Positions 40,938 to 54,100 of a stretch of 64,000 nt of DNA are shown here, piece by piece. The DNA comes from Rebecca billardiae RCC1528. Lineage: Eukaryota; Haptophyta. The translations under genes and the position numbers were made by a program. The stretch's first letter is position 1. Every line of letters starts with the position of its first letter. The stretch is from positions 2,349,346 through 2,413,345 of the forward strand of contig OZ251232.1 in assembly GCA_965240325.2 (NCBI GenBank). Direction: 5' to 3'. The notes under the pieces are model-generated. The model ran no database searches. It had not been told where the DNA came from and saw nothing but the letters and a program-made list of their open reading frames with translations.

Positions 40938-43900
40938 CGCCCGAGGGCCAAGAGCAAAAACTAACTAAAAAGACGCGGCGAGTTTCCGACGCGATAGATC
41001 GAGTTTGGATTTTGCCGCTGGAGGCGGATTTTCCCGTCGCCCGCCGCTCGGGCGCCGACTCCCGACGGCGGCCGCCCCATCCGTCACCATGGTCCGCGCT
41101 GCCCGCCCCCCATCACGGATGTGACCAGGGCTGCCCACCCTTGCGCTGCGACACGCGCCGTCCCGCGTAGTGGCTACTCGCATTAGATGACCGCTACTAC
41201 TGCATTCCGACCCCGCCAGCTTATTGGGCGGCCCGTCACTCGCAGAACTGGAAGACAACGAGTCGCGGCGCCCGGAGCTAATATGCACCTCACAGAGCGG
41301 AGTGAGGGGCCGCGGCCGCCAGGCTGTGACGCCTCACACCCGCCCCCGCTGCCCCCGCCCGCGCCCCCTCATCTCACATCTCGCGTCGCCCGACCTGACT
41401 CTTGCACGCGCCGTCGGCGGCCGACCCAACGGCAGAGCCTCCACACCCGGCCAGCGCGCGTCCCGGCCAGCGCGCGTGGCTGCCACCGGCTGCGGGTCCG
41501 GGCGCGCTGGCAGCGCGGGGGCGGCGCGAGCCAGCCGAGCGACCGCAGCGTATGCTGCTCGGCGGCAAGTGACGCGAGCGCGTCGCGGCAATGCCTGGCG
41601 CAACGCACCGGCCCAGCCCGCCCCCGCCCCCGCCCCCCCATCCTTCACCTCGTCCGAGCTGCCTCCAGTGCGCACGATCACGGCCGCGAGCTGCTGGATG
41701 CCGCTGCTCGCGCACGCGCCTCGCTCCGAGGGAGCGGCCGTCTCTTGTCGTGGCGCGTGCGCGTGGCGGTCGGTACGAACGTACTCGGGCGCGCTCAGCG
41801 CGCCGGCGGTGGCGAGCAGGAGGCGCGCAGCCTTGATGTTCAACGGCCGCGCGCGCGCTGCGGCCGAGCTCTGCGCGCAGACTTGGCAACTGTTCGCGCG
41901 TTGCCGACGGGCACCACGCGCTGCGCGGCGTCGTGTGAGTGATGGGGACGCGAATGCATCCTCCCGGCACGCGCGCTCGACCGCTCGGCAGTGCACTCGC
42001 GCGGCCGCGCGCGGCCCGCAGCGTTTGCGAGGCAGCGCGGGCCGAGCGAGGGGCGGGCACTGTCGCGATGGCAGCGCGTGGGACGTGGTGAGCTGGCCGA
42101 GGCGCCCCGGGCGCGTGCTTCGACGGCGCGAGGATCCTCTCGCGCACCACTGCGCCGCCGTGCGCGCGCACGCGACGCGCACGACAGCCGCCCTCCGGCG
42201 GACGGCCGGGAAGCGGCGCCGCCATGCTGGCTTCCGAGGCCGAGTTGACGTTTCCCTCGCCTGGAATATCGGCTGGTATCTTTTTTCGCGACGATGTCAC
42301 CGACGACCGTTGGTCGCGGCTGCGCGCGAATCAGCATGGCCTCTCCCCACGAGTCTGCATCCTGCGGCGCAAGATGGGCGCGAGCCCGCGTCGGACGAGG
42401 CGGTCGTGCGCCTGGAGGCGCGTACGTGGAGCGCCGTATCCGCCCCTGCGCCTCGCACGAGCCCAAGGTGCATATCTGTCCCAGCCCAGTCTCACTCGCC
42501 ATCCGACCTGCCTCCGGCGAGCGGCGCGGGCCGTCCGAAAGCCGCGCCGGGCGGTTCGGGCAGGCGGCGATGGCGGGCGCCTACCGACGAGCCTTGGCTG
42601 CGTCGTGCACATCGTCTAGTCAGCAGCCATCGCCAGCGCCTCTGCCCGCTGCCGCCATTATTGGTCTCTGTCGCAGATCGGCCTGCGAGTGTCCCGCTGA
42701 CCACTCAGCAACTGCAGCTGGCCTGTGCCTTTGCGGCTGGCTAGGTGCTGTTGCGCGTCGCGTGGCGCTGCACGGCATGGCTGTGCGCGGGCAATCTGGC
42801 CCCTTGGATGGCCAAATTGGTCGGGGTGCACGGGCCACGCCCGCGAGGGCATCCCAGCGTGCAGCAAGGGCTGCCCAGTCAGGGAGGGAGCGCGGCCGCG
42901 CCGAGCGGCGCGTCACGGCTGCCGATTGCGCGGCTCTTGCGCGGTGGGACGTGTGTGTGAGCCCCGCCGCGCGCGCTCCTGCGGCACCGAGGCTGCCGCT
43001 CCGCGCCCGAGCAGATCGCGCGGCGCGCGCGGCGGCGCCTGCCGGGTGCTGCTGCTCGGTGGCAGCTACCGCCGAGCGCTGCTGGCTGGGCCGCGCCGGA
43101 GAGGTGGGCCGCGCGGCCGGGCGCTGCGGATGTGGAGCGCCGCAGCCGTCTCAGCGCCTCGCACCGATCGATGCTGCCCCCGCCCCGGCCCCCCATCTTA
43201 CCCTCCGTCAAGCCTGCGCCTGGTGGGCCGCGTAGTGAGCGCGGCAAGCAGCAGGGCCCTCATCATCGCGCGCGAGCGCCAGCTCATCTGCGCACGGCCG
43301 TCCCACTGCGGTGCGGCTGGGTGCGCGCGCGCCTCGCGTCGAAGGAGCGGGCGCGCCTTGCCGCGGCGCGGGCACGTGGCGGTCGAGAAGAGCACACTCG
43401 AGCGCGCTCACGCCTGGTCAGCATCGCGGTGATGGGCGGCAGCCGCGCAGGCACCGCCCTATCCCACCGCGCTGGGAGTCACGCCATCGGCATTCGAGTC
43501 TGAGAGGGCCGGCAGCCCGGTCGCTGCGTCCGGGTGCGGCCGGGCCGCCTCTGGTAGGGCCGATTGGGCGGCGGATCAGCGACGACGGGCGTCTGACGAG
43601 CCTTTGGCCGCATCATGAGCATCATCTAGCCAAGCAGCCGCGCCCGCGCCCGCCGCCGCCATTTGCACAGTTGCCGCGCGCGGCCTGCGCAGAGTGTTCC
43701 GACCCGACGTCCACTCGGCTGTGACTCGGCAGCTGATGGCCTCTGCCTTCCGGCTGGAGAGGTGTGATGACGAACCGCGGCGCAGCACGCGGCGGTCCAG
43801 CCCAAAGCGAGGCGTGGGGCCCAACGGGCTGCTCGCGCGAGTGCGCACGCGACGACTACGAGCCAGGCTCTGGCGAAGGCTGCAAGTCAGAGGCTGCGTC

Positions 43901-45196
43901 CGGAGCCGTGCCGACTGGCGCCGCCGGCGAGCTCGCCGCGCCGTGCGGCTGGGCTGGGCTCGTCGGACCTGGGCGCAGCACGCGGTGGCGCAGCCGAGAT
44001 CGAGGCGTGGCGCCCCGCGGCGTGCTCGCGCGCGCCCGCACTGGCTGCCCGCGCCCCAGGCTCGACCTATCGCGGCCGCACCGACGCCGCGTCGGCGGCA
44101 GCGCGCGCGTCGCCGGCACCGGCCAGGCGCGATGGCAGGCGATGGCAGCGTGTGGGGTGGGCCGGCCGAGCGAGCGCAGCGCATGCTAGGTCGGCGGCGC
44201 GTGGCGCGAGGGCGTCGCGGCCGTGGCTGGCGCAACGCACCGGCCCAGCCCGCCCCCGCCCCCGCGCCCCCATCCTCCGCACCTACTCGTCCGAACTGCC
44301 TCCAGTGCGCGCCATCATGGCAGTGCTGCGCACGCTGCTGGGTGCCGCTGCTCGCGCACGCGCCTCGCTTCGAGGGAGCGGCCGTCCGTTGCCGCGGCGC
44401 GTGGCGGTCGAGACGTCAGTCGGGCGTGCCCACGTGCGTCATCCCACCTACGCGCGCCAGTTCGCAGCGCGGCGCGTGTCCACGGTCGGCTCGCCGGCTG
44501 TGGTGGCCGGGGCGAGCCTACGCCGAGTGAGTACGCGGCGGTTCGCGTGAGACTTCAGCTGACGGCGATGCGGAAGCTGCTCTAACTCGCTGCATGGCTG
44601 ATCGTCGAGGGGGTCGGCTCGGTCGGTAGGAACGCGTCTTTCGAGGCCGATCGACCCGGCGCCTCGACTCGCTTTGGCGCTCTGATGATTCGCAGCGCGG
44701 CGCGCCCGCGGTCGGCTCGCATGCAGTGGTGGCGGGCGCGACCGCGCGGAGGTGCGCGTGTGGCTTCAGTCGGCGGCGATGCAGAGGCCGCTTTGACTGG
44801 CGGCGTGGCTGACCGTCGCGGTGGGTGGCTCGGTCGGTCGGAACGCGTCTAGAGGCCGCCGATCCATCCAGCGGCCGCGACGAGGGCATCCCCACATGCG
44901 GCAAGAGCGGCCCAGCCCGAGTGTGAGCGCAGTGCGCAGCAGAAGCGCCGAGCAGCGCATCACGGCTGCCGATGGCACTGCCCTCGCGCTTTGGGAGGTG
45001 TGAGCCCGCGCTCAGTCGTGTGCGCTCCCACTGCACCGAGGCTGCCGCGACCGCGCCGTGCTCGAGCGGACGAGCGCTCCGCGCGCGCGGCGGGCGAGTG
45101 CTGCTCAGTGGCTCGATGCAAATCGCACGCCAGGGAGCTGCGGGCGAGGAGTGCCACAGCCGGCCCAGCGCCTCACCCTGGTCAAAGCTGCCCCCG

Positions 45197-45223
45197 CCCC
45201 CCCCCCCCCCCCCCCCCCCCCCC
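45197..45223 (+). repeat. Poly(C) tract
   Basis: An uninterrupted run of about 27 C following CCCCCG, inside one of the C-rich module copies. The length may be inaccurate in the assembly. Confidence 0.9.
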
Positions 45224-45479
45224 ATCTTGCTCTTCGTCCAAACTGCACCTGGTGCGAGAGTAGGAGTGAGCGGCAACCGCGTGCGGCGCACCGAGCGCGC
45301 GAGCTGGATGGCCAACGCAGAACGACTGGTGGTTGCCCCCGCCGCGCATGCCAAGCACGCGCAGGGCACGCGGCGGATGCTGTGGAGGGCGCGTCGACGC
45401 CGAGGTCTCCGCCGACGCGGCGGACGCGCGGATGCTAGGGGCGTCGGCTGAGGGCGCGCCCCGAAGCACTGCGGACGTT

Positions 45480-46110
45480 CACGCCGGCCAACGCTCCGAG
45501 TGCGGCCTCTGGGTCCGTCGCTGAGTGCCACTTAACTGGCTCGGCCCGCCGTGTGCTACCGGCTCGGCGCAGCCCGCCGCGGCTCCAGTCATCAGCAGCG
45601 GATCTGACGCGCTGTGAAAACCCACCACGCCAGTCATTGGGAGCGTCCTCGCGGTTGCGGCTCGCCCGGGGGATACTGCGGCCGTCCACGTCGGCCGACG
45701 TCCCGCGTACTGGCTCTGGGTCCGTCGCTGAGGGCTACCGCACCCGCTCGGCCTGCGCGACTGGCTCGGCGCCGCCCACCCGCGGCTCCAACCAGCTGCG
45801 AAGCGCACGTTGTGACGGCCCACCACGCCGGTAATTGGGAGTGCCCTCGCGGTTGCGGCTCGCCCGGGGGTCACTGCGGCCGGCCACGTCGGCCGATGCC
45901 CCACGTAATGGCTCTGAATCCGTCGCTGAGGGCCACCTCACCCGCTCGGCCTGCCGTGTGCCGCACTGCGGACTGCCGCGGCGCCGCCCTGCCCGCCGCG
46001 GCTCCAGTCGTCAGCAGCGGATCTCACATTGGGGCGGGCCACCACGCTGGTCGTTGGGAGTGCCCTCGCGGTTGCCACTCACTCGGGGTCTCCAAGTGCG
46101 CCGCGCACGT
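45480..46110 (+). repeat. Diverged tandem repeat, ~200-220 bp period, ~3 units
   Basis: CCACCACGCC-type starts at 45622, 45820 and about 46039 are each followed by TTGGGAG, CCTCGCGGTTGC and GGGTCCGTCGCTGAG-like blocks. A partial leading unit begins near 45480. Unit spacing is 198 and about 219 bp. Confidence 0.75.
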
Positions 46111-46449
46111 ACGGCCCGGTAGCGCTGACCCGCCGCCTCAATCGCCTCCCGAGCCGGTCCGACAGCACCCGGAGGCGCGCCGGGCCGCCAAACGGCCACA
46201 CGTGAGCGCTGCGCACGGGTTTGCCGACCCAGCGCCTCGCACTGGTCGAAGCTGCCTTCGCCCCGGCCCCCCATCGTCCACCTCGTCTTCTCTGGCTCCG
46301 GTGAGCAGCAGCTCAGGAATGCCCAGCATACGCCCTTGCTGCCCTTGCGCAGGTGCTGGCGGTCGACTGGCGTCACGCTCGGCGCATGTGAAGCGAGGGG
46401 TTGGCGCGCGGCACTGGCGTGCTACACCGAGATGGGCCGACACATGCGC

Positions 46450-48190
46450 GCCCACGCCCGCGCTGCCTGCCGCACCGGCCGGATGCACCGCTCGTGCGTT
46501 GCCACACTCGACGGCCGCGGCGGCCGGCGGACCGGTGCGGGCTGTCGCGCGCGCTCGGCGCGGCGCCCTTGGCGGGCGGGCGGCGGGCGCAGGAGTGCGC
46601 GATGGAGTGGCTGCGCCGCTCCCGCGCCACTGCGCGGGGCCGCGTGCGCGCGCTCGCGCGCAGCACGCCCTCTCCTCGTCAGCGTGCGCACTGCTCGATC
46701 GGCGTGCGGTCGTGCCCGAGGCGCAGCGCTTGCGTTGGGCGCGGTGGCGCGGACGGGTGCGCACCGGGCGCCGCGTGCGGTGTGTGCGCGTGCGGAGGTC
46801 CTCGTGCCCGCGCGACGGCGCGCGCGGTCGATCTGGCATCGCGGGAAGAGGCGATGCCTCCTGACGATGCAGTCTCGCTGCGAGGCGGCGGGCGCCGCCG
46901 TCGTCTTGCTCTGCGCGCCTTTTTCCAGGCCGAGCATTTCGCGAACGCTCCATTTTGTTCTTCTTTCTCGTCTAGGTCGCGGTCCGCTCTCCACGGAAGG
47001 AGCATGGCCGACAGGCCTTTCCGCACTGGCGCACGAGCACGTCGCCTCACCGCAGCGACGGGCGCGGCAAGAGGGCGCGCCGGCGGGCTGCGCGGCGGGC
47101 ACGCGGCGTGCAGCACGCACGTGTGGTGTCCAGCTCATCGTGGGCTGGCGCGCACGCTGCCATTGCGAAGGCGGGGCCGCGGCGACGGCTTGCGGTCGGC
47201 GGGCGTCGCGCTCGCGCGCGGCAGCCGCACGTGGGGCGAGCCTGCGAGCGGCTGGCGCGCCGCGGGCTGGCGCGGTGCCTCGTAGTACACGCGCGTGACC
47301 CGTCGCGTGCGCACCCGCCCAGGCGCGGCCAGCCGCACCGGCGGCATGCGCCGTGGCTGTGTTCCCACGCCCGACGCCCGCGGCCTTGGGCGCCCGGGCG
47401 ATGGCTGTCGCGCGCGCACGCGCTCCGACGCGGCGCGGCGCGCGCGGTACGCGGGCGGCGGGCGCATGCGTGCGCGATGGGTTGACAGCGCTGCGCCCGC
47501 GCCACTGCGCGGGGCTGCGTGCGCGTGCCCGGCGCGTGTCTTGCTCCCTTGCGGTTAGGGTGTACATAGCTCTGCATGCGGCCGCGACCGCCGCGGCGCA
47601 GCGCTCGCCTTGCTGGGAGCAGGCGCGCGGGCGGGTGCGCGCCGGGCGCCGGGGGACGCGTCTTTGCTGCGGCGAGCGCCCGCCTCCCCGGCCCGTGCGC
47701 GACCGCGCGCGCCTGCAGTCGCGCGAGCGGGCGCGGGCGGAGCGGTGAAGGCGCCGCCCGCGCCCGGAGGCGATGCCGCCATCGCCCTTCTAGACTTCTG
47801 CCGGGCTTGGCGGCCGCCCGCTGACGAAACGAATCCGTGTGGTCGTCCGGGCTTTCTCTCCGCGGAGCAGCCAGCATGGCTGCCGAGGCGGCGGTTGGCA
47901 CGTGCTTTGTGTCGTTGGGGCTCACGGCACGCTCACGGCGGCGCGCTGGCGTGCGGCGCGAGCGCGTGCTCGCACAGCCAGCGCGTCGCGAGCTGCCCCG
48001 CTGTGCGAGACAGCGAGTGCAGCCGCGTGTAGCAGCGCCGCACCAAAGAGCGCAGCCGCCAGGCGCGCGGCCCGCTGTGGAACGGCTTCCTGCCCGCCGC
48101 CGGCGCGCGCCGACGGCGAGCACGCAGGGCTCGGCGCGTGCGCGCCCTCCGGTGCCAGACGCGAAGGCATGCGTCTTGGAGGCATACGTC
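46450..48190 (+). repeat. Diverged tandem duplication, ~0.87-kb unit
   Basis: The blocks GCGCCACTGCGCGGGGC (46622 and 47499), CGGGCGCCG (about 46766 and 47643), the GCATGGC segment after a C/T-rich stretch (about 47002 and 47873) and others recur in the same order at an offset of 860-880 bp. Divergence is considerable. Confidence 0.55.
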
Positions 48191-51100
48191 ACACGGCCAG
48201 CCCCTGTGCCACCGCGCCAGCGTGAGACTCGGCGCCAGTGCTCGGTCCGGCCGGCAGCCCCCGGCAGCCCTTAGCGTGCAGTCGGACGGCCTCGGGGGAT
48301 GGCGGGTTGGGCGGCGGACGAGTGACGACGGGCGCCTACTGGCGAGCCGTGGCCGCGTCATGCGCGTCGTCAAGTCAAGCAGCCATCGCCCGCGCCCGCG
48401 CCCGCCGCCGCCATTTGTAGTCTCGGTTGCCGCGCGCGGCCTGCGCCGAGTGCTCACACCATGCGGCAGCTGCTGGCCTGGCTGGCGAGGTGCGATGAAC
48501 CGCGGCGCGGCACGCGGCGTTCAAGCCGAGCGCGAGGCGTGGAGCCCAACGGGCTGCCCGCACGAGGGCGCACGCGACGACCGCGAGCCAGCCTCGGGCT
48601 GCGGCTGCAGCGCCGAGGCCAGTGCGTCCGGAGCCGTGCCGGCTGCGCCGAGCGCGCGATGCCAGGCGCGCCCGCGTCCAGCGCGGCTCGGCTGCGCTCG
48701 TCTGGCCTTGGCGCAGCACGCGACGCCGCGGCCGAGGCCGAGGCGTGGCATCCCGCGACTATGTCCGCGCGGGCCCGCACGGGCTGCCCGCGCCCCAGGC
48801 TCGGGCTGTCGCGGCAGTACCGATGCTGGGCCTGGGGCAGCGCGCGCTGCCGGATCGGGCTGTCCATCGCGCGCCCGCGCGGGCGCGACGGCAGCGTGTG
48901 GGGCGGTGCGAGCCAGCCGAGCGACCGCAGCGCGTGCTACTCGGCGGCGCGTGGCGGGAGCGCGCCGCGGGCGTGGCTGGCGCAACACACCAGCCAAGCC
49001 TGTCCCCGCCCCCGCGCCCCCATCCTCCACCTCGTCCGAACTGCCTCCAGTGCGCGCCATCACTGCCGCAAGCGGCCTACGGGCCGAGCTGCTGCATGCC
49101 GCTGGTCGCGCACGCGCCTCACGTCGAGGGCGCGGCCGCCCCTTACGTGGACGCGTGCACGTGGCGGTCGAGACGAGTACACCCCAGCGCGGTCAGCGCG
49201 GGTCGGCAGTGGCGAGCAGCAGAAGCGCCGTCTCTATGTTGGACGGCCGCGCACGCCGCCGGGCCGAGCTCTGCGCGCAGACTTGGCAGCTGTTCACGCG
49301 TTGCTGACGGGCACCGCGCACTGTGCGGCGTCGTGCAAGCGACGGAAACGCGAGTGCATCCCCCCAGCAAGCGCGCTCGACCGCTCGGCAGTGCACCCGC
49401 GCGGCCGCGCGCGGCCGGCTGCGTTTGCGTGGCAGCGCGGCCGAGCAAGGGGCTGGCGGTGCGCTCGCGCCGCCGCGCACTGTCGCGATGGCAGCGCGTG
49501 GGACGTTGTGAGCGGCGCTCTGGGCGCGTGCTTTGACGGCGCGTGGATCCCCTCGCGCACCACTGCGCCGGCGTGCGCACGCACGCGACGCGCACGACAG
49601 CCGCCTTTGGCGGACGGCGGGGATGGAGTGCGGCCATGCTGGCTTCCGAGTTCCGATCGCTGGAAATCCCGGCAGCATGGCGACGCGAGTCAGCATGGCG
49701 GATGCAGTCTGCATCCGGCGGCGCCGATGGGCGCTAGCCGCGTCGGACGGCGCCGCCGCGCGCCGGCGAGTACGTGCGTGCAGCGCTGTATCCGCCCCTG
49801 CGCCTCGCACCAGCCCAAGGCGGCCTCCGCCCCCGCCCCCGCCCCCCGTCTCACTCGTCGTCCGACCTGCCTCCGGCTAGCCCGCAGTGGGCTCTCCAAC
49901 AGCTGCGCCCGGCGGTTCGGGCGGGGGATCCGCAATGCTGGACGTGCACAGGCGGGCCGTCGATACTTCGTGAGCGTCGTCTCATCGGCAGCCGTCACCC
50001 GCTTCCGCGCCCGCCGCCGCCATTTTGGAGTCTCAGTCGCTGCTGCCCGTGTGAGTAGTGTGTCCAGCTGACCGCTCGGCAGCTGCCGCTGGCTTCTGCC
50101 TTTCTGGCTGGCTCGGTGTGCGGTGAGGCCAAGCGTGGCGCAGCACGGCATGATTGTGTGCTGGCAATCGGGCCACTTGGACTACGGTCGAATAGTGGTG
50201 GGTGAACGGTCCACGCCCGCGAGGGCATCCCCGCGTGCAGCAAGGGCGGCCTAGTCAGGCGGCTGGAGCGTAGCCAGGCAGCCGCGCCGAGCAGCGCGTC
50301 GCGGCTGCCGGTGGCGCGGCTCTCGCGCGGTGGGGCTTGTGTGTGTGAGCCTGCGTCATGCTGTGCGCGCTGCCCTCGCACCAGGGCCGCCGTGGCCGCG
50401 CCGCAGCTCGAGCTTGGCGCCAGCTGAGTGCTGCTGAAGCCTAGTAGTGCTGCTGAGTGGGCTCGGACGCAAAGCCCGCGCCCCAGAGGCGGGCCGCGCG
50501 GCAGGGAGCTCGGAGGAGGTGCAGCCGTCCCAACGCCTCGGTCGAAGCTGCCCCCGCCCCGCCCCCCCCATCTCACTCTTCGTCCAAACTGCACCTGCTG
50601 GTGCGCGGTGCGCGTAGTGAGCGGCAGCCGCTGCGGCGACCATGCCCGGCACCTCGCGTGAGCGCAAGCTCTCGGCGGCGCACGGCCGCCCCGCATGCGG
50701 TGCCGCTGGGCGCGCGCCTGCCTTTCGTCGAAGGAGCGGGCGCGCCTTGCAGCGACGCGGGCGCGTGGCGGCCGAGACGAGCCCTTTTGGGTGTGACCAT
50801 CGCGGGTCGTCAGCGGTGGCGAACAGCAGTGGCACGATGGGCATCGCCCTGTCCCACCGCGCTGGAATAACAAGTCCCGCCATCGCCACTGGCGTCTGGC
50901 TGAGTCTGGCTGGTAGGCGCCCCCCGCATGCAGTCGGACAGCCTCGTCGGGGGGGGGCGGGTCGGGCGGCAGCTCGGCGCTGGCGAGCGTCTGCTGGCGA
51001 GCCTTGGCTGATGCATCGTGCGCGTCGTCTAGCCAGGCAGCCATCACCCGCGCCCGCGCCCGCCGCCGCCATTTGTAGTAGTTGCAGTAGCCGCGCGCGG

Positions 51101-54100
51101 TCTGCGCAGAGAGTTCCGACCACGCGGCAGCTGCTGGCCAGTGGCCTCTGCCTTCCGGCTGGCAAGGTGCGATGAACCGCGGCGCAGCACGCGGCGGGCC
51201 AGCCGAGCGCGAGGCGTGGAGCACAGCGGGCTGCTCGCGCGCGCCCGCACGGGCCGCCCGTGTGGGGCGGGCAGCAAGCCGGCCGAGCGACCGCAGCGCA
51301 TGCTAGGTCGGCAGCGCGAGGCGCGAGCGCGTCGCAGCCGTGGCTGGCGCAACACACCAGCCAAGCCTGTCCCCGCCCCCGCGCCCCCATCCTCCACCTC
51401 GTCCGAACTGCCTCCAGTGCGCGGCATCACCGCAGTGAGCCGCCGATGCGCAGCTGCCGCATGCCGCTGGTCGCGCACGCGCCTCACGTCGAAGGCGCGG
51501 CCGCGGCCGCCCAGCGCAGGGGCGCGTGCGCGCGGTGGTCGAGACGAGCACACTCGAGCGCGGTCAGCGCGGGTCGGCAGTGGCGAGCAGCAGTAGCGCA
51601 GTCTACATGTTGAACGGCCGCGGCCGAGCTCTGCGCGCAGACTTGGCAGCTGTTCACGCGTTGCTGATGGGCACCACGCACTGTGCGGCGGCCGAGCGGT
51701 GCAGTACGCGCGCCACCGCTCAGCAGTGCACTCGCACGGCCGCGCGCAGCCGGCAGCGTGTGCGTGGCAGCACGGCCGAGCGAGGGGCCGGCTGTGCGCT
51801 CGCGCCGCCGCCATGGCCGCGCGTGGGACGTGGTGAGCTGGCCGAGGCACTCTGGGCGCGTGCTTCGACGGCGCATGGCTCCCCTCGCGTACCACTGCGA
51901 CGGCGTGCGCGCGCACGCGACGCGACAGCCGCCCTCCGGCGGACGGCGGGGATGGAGCGCCGCCATGCTGGCTTCCGAGTTCCGATCGCTGGAAATCCCG
52001 GCAGCATGGCGACGCGCGAGTCGGCATGGCGAGTCAGCATGGCGGATGCAGTCTGCATCCCGCGGCGCCGATGGGCGCTAGCCGCGTCGGACGGCGCCGC
52101 CGCGCGCCGGCGAGTACGTGCGTGCAGCGCTGTATTCGCCGCTGCGCCTCGCTCCAGCCCAAGGCTGCCCCCGCCCCCGCCCCCGCCCCCCGTCTCCCAC
52201 TCGTCGTCCGGCCTGCCGCCGCGCGGGCCGTCCGACAGCCGCGCCGGGCGGTCTGGGCGGGCAGGCGGCGATGGCGGGCGTCTCTCGGCGGGCCTTGGCT
52301 GCGGTGGGCGCGTCGTCTAGTCAAGCAGCAGTCACCCGCGCCCGCGCCCGCCGCCGCCGTTTGTACTGTCTCAAGTTCCGGCACAGTGCTCAGCCCGCCG
52401 GGCACTGCGGTGTTGCTCGGCGGGCGGGCCTGGAGCGCCGCAGCCGACCCAGCGCCTCGCACCGGTCGATGCTGCCCCCGCCCCGGCCCCCCATCTGACC
52501 CTCCGTCAAGCCTGCGCCTGGTGGGCCGCGTAGTGAGCGGCAGGCATCAGGGCGCTCCTCATCGCGCGCGAGCGCCAGCTCATCTGCGCACGGCCGTCCC
52601 ACTGCGGTGCGGCTGGGTGCGCGCGCGCCTCGCGTCGATGGAGCGGGCGCGCCTTGCCGCGGCGGCCGAGACGAGCACTGTCGAAGCACTGTCGAGCGCG
52701 ATCATCGCGGCGGCGAGCAGCGGTCGTGGCTGGCGCAACACACCGGCCCAGCCCGCCCCCGCCCCCGCCCCCCCATCCTCCACCTCGTCCGAGCTGCCTC
52801 TGGTGCGCGCCATCACGGCCGCGCTGCGCACGCCCGCACACGCGCCTCGCTTCGAGGGAGCGGCCGTCCCTTGCCGTGGTGCGTGGCGGTCGAGACGAGC
52901 GCACACTCCGGCGCGCATGATCACCGCTGGTCGGCGGTGGCGAGCAGGAGTCGCGCAGCCTTCATTGTCAACAGCCGCGCGCGCGCCGCGGCCGAGCTCT
53001 GCGCGCAGACTTGGCAGCTGTTCACGCGTGGCTGGCGGGCACCACGCACTGCGCGGCGTCGTGCGTGCGAGTGACGGAGACGCGAGTGCATCCCCCCAGC
53101 AAGCGCGCTCGGCCGCTCGGCCGTGCGCTCGCGCGGCCGCGCGCAGCCGGCAGCGTTTGCTTTCAGCGCGGGCCGAGCGAGCGGGCAGTGCGCTCGCGTC
53201 GGGGGCGCAGTCGCAAGGGCTACGGGTGGGGCGGTGCGAGCCGGAGGGGGTGCACCGAGCGCATGGTGCTCGGCGGCGCGTGGCCCCTCTCTCGCACCGC
53301 TGAGTCGCGCCGAGTCGGCGTGCGTGCGCGCCGGACAGCACGACGTCCGCCTTGAGCCCTTGAGTCTTGACCCCGCGAGCGCCGAGGCGGAACGAGGGCC
53401 GCCATGCTTGCCGAGGGCTGTTTTTTTTTGGGCGTGGGTCGCCGGGCGGTCCTTTTTTCCCTCGCGCCTCCCGCCGATTCCGTCGCTTGTTCGCGAATCA
53501 GCATGGCAGCCCGAGTTCTCCGCGGGGTGGGTCTCGCTCTGCAGACGGGCGCAACGGCGGGAGGTGCCGGCGGGTCAGCAACGCGCGCACGCGCGTATGC
53601 GTGCTCCTCGTCCGCTACGCGCGCGTGCGCGCTCACTGCCTCGGCGCAGGCGTGGCTGCGCGCCGCGTGGCGGCTCGCGACCGCCGGGCGTCGCGGCTCG
53701 GGCCGCAGCGGCCTGGCAGGCGAGGCTCGCGCCGACGAGCAGCAGCGTGCGCACTGCGGTTTCGCGCGGGGTGCGTGCTGCGCGCTTGGACTGTCCTCTT
53801 GCCCGCGACTGCACGCACGCTCTGTGACGCGCATGCCGCTGCGCGGCGTGGCGGCTCTCCGAGGGACGCGGCGCTCGGCGCCGCCGAGCCGCACTCGCGC
53901 GCCGCCACGGCCTCCGTCTCGGCGCCGCTCGCAGGCGGGCGCCTGCCGGCAGGCGCTGCGCGAGCGTCTACCGTCTCCGCCCCTTCCCCCTCTCTCGCGC
54001 CGGTCGCGCCCTCGGCCGGGCCGAAGCGACTGCCGCGTCGCTGCGCCGCCTCGGCGCGCCCCGCGGCGGCGAGGGCGGCGGCCCCGCGGCCAGCCGGTCG

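Noticed and set aside
50015-50045. GCCGCCATTTTGGAGTCTCAG, resembling a dinoflagellate spliced leader
   Set aside because: The other copies of the same repeat block read CCATTTGTAG or CCATTTGCAC, there is no donor-plus-Sm-site structure, and the rest of the window does not suggest a dinoflagellate.
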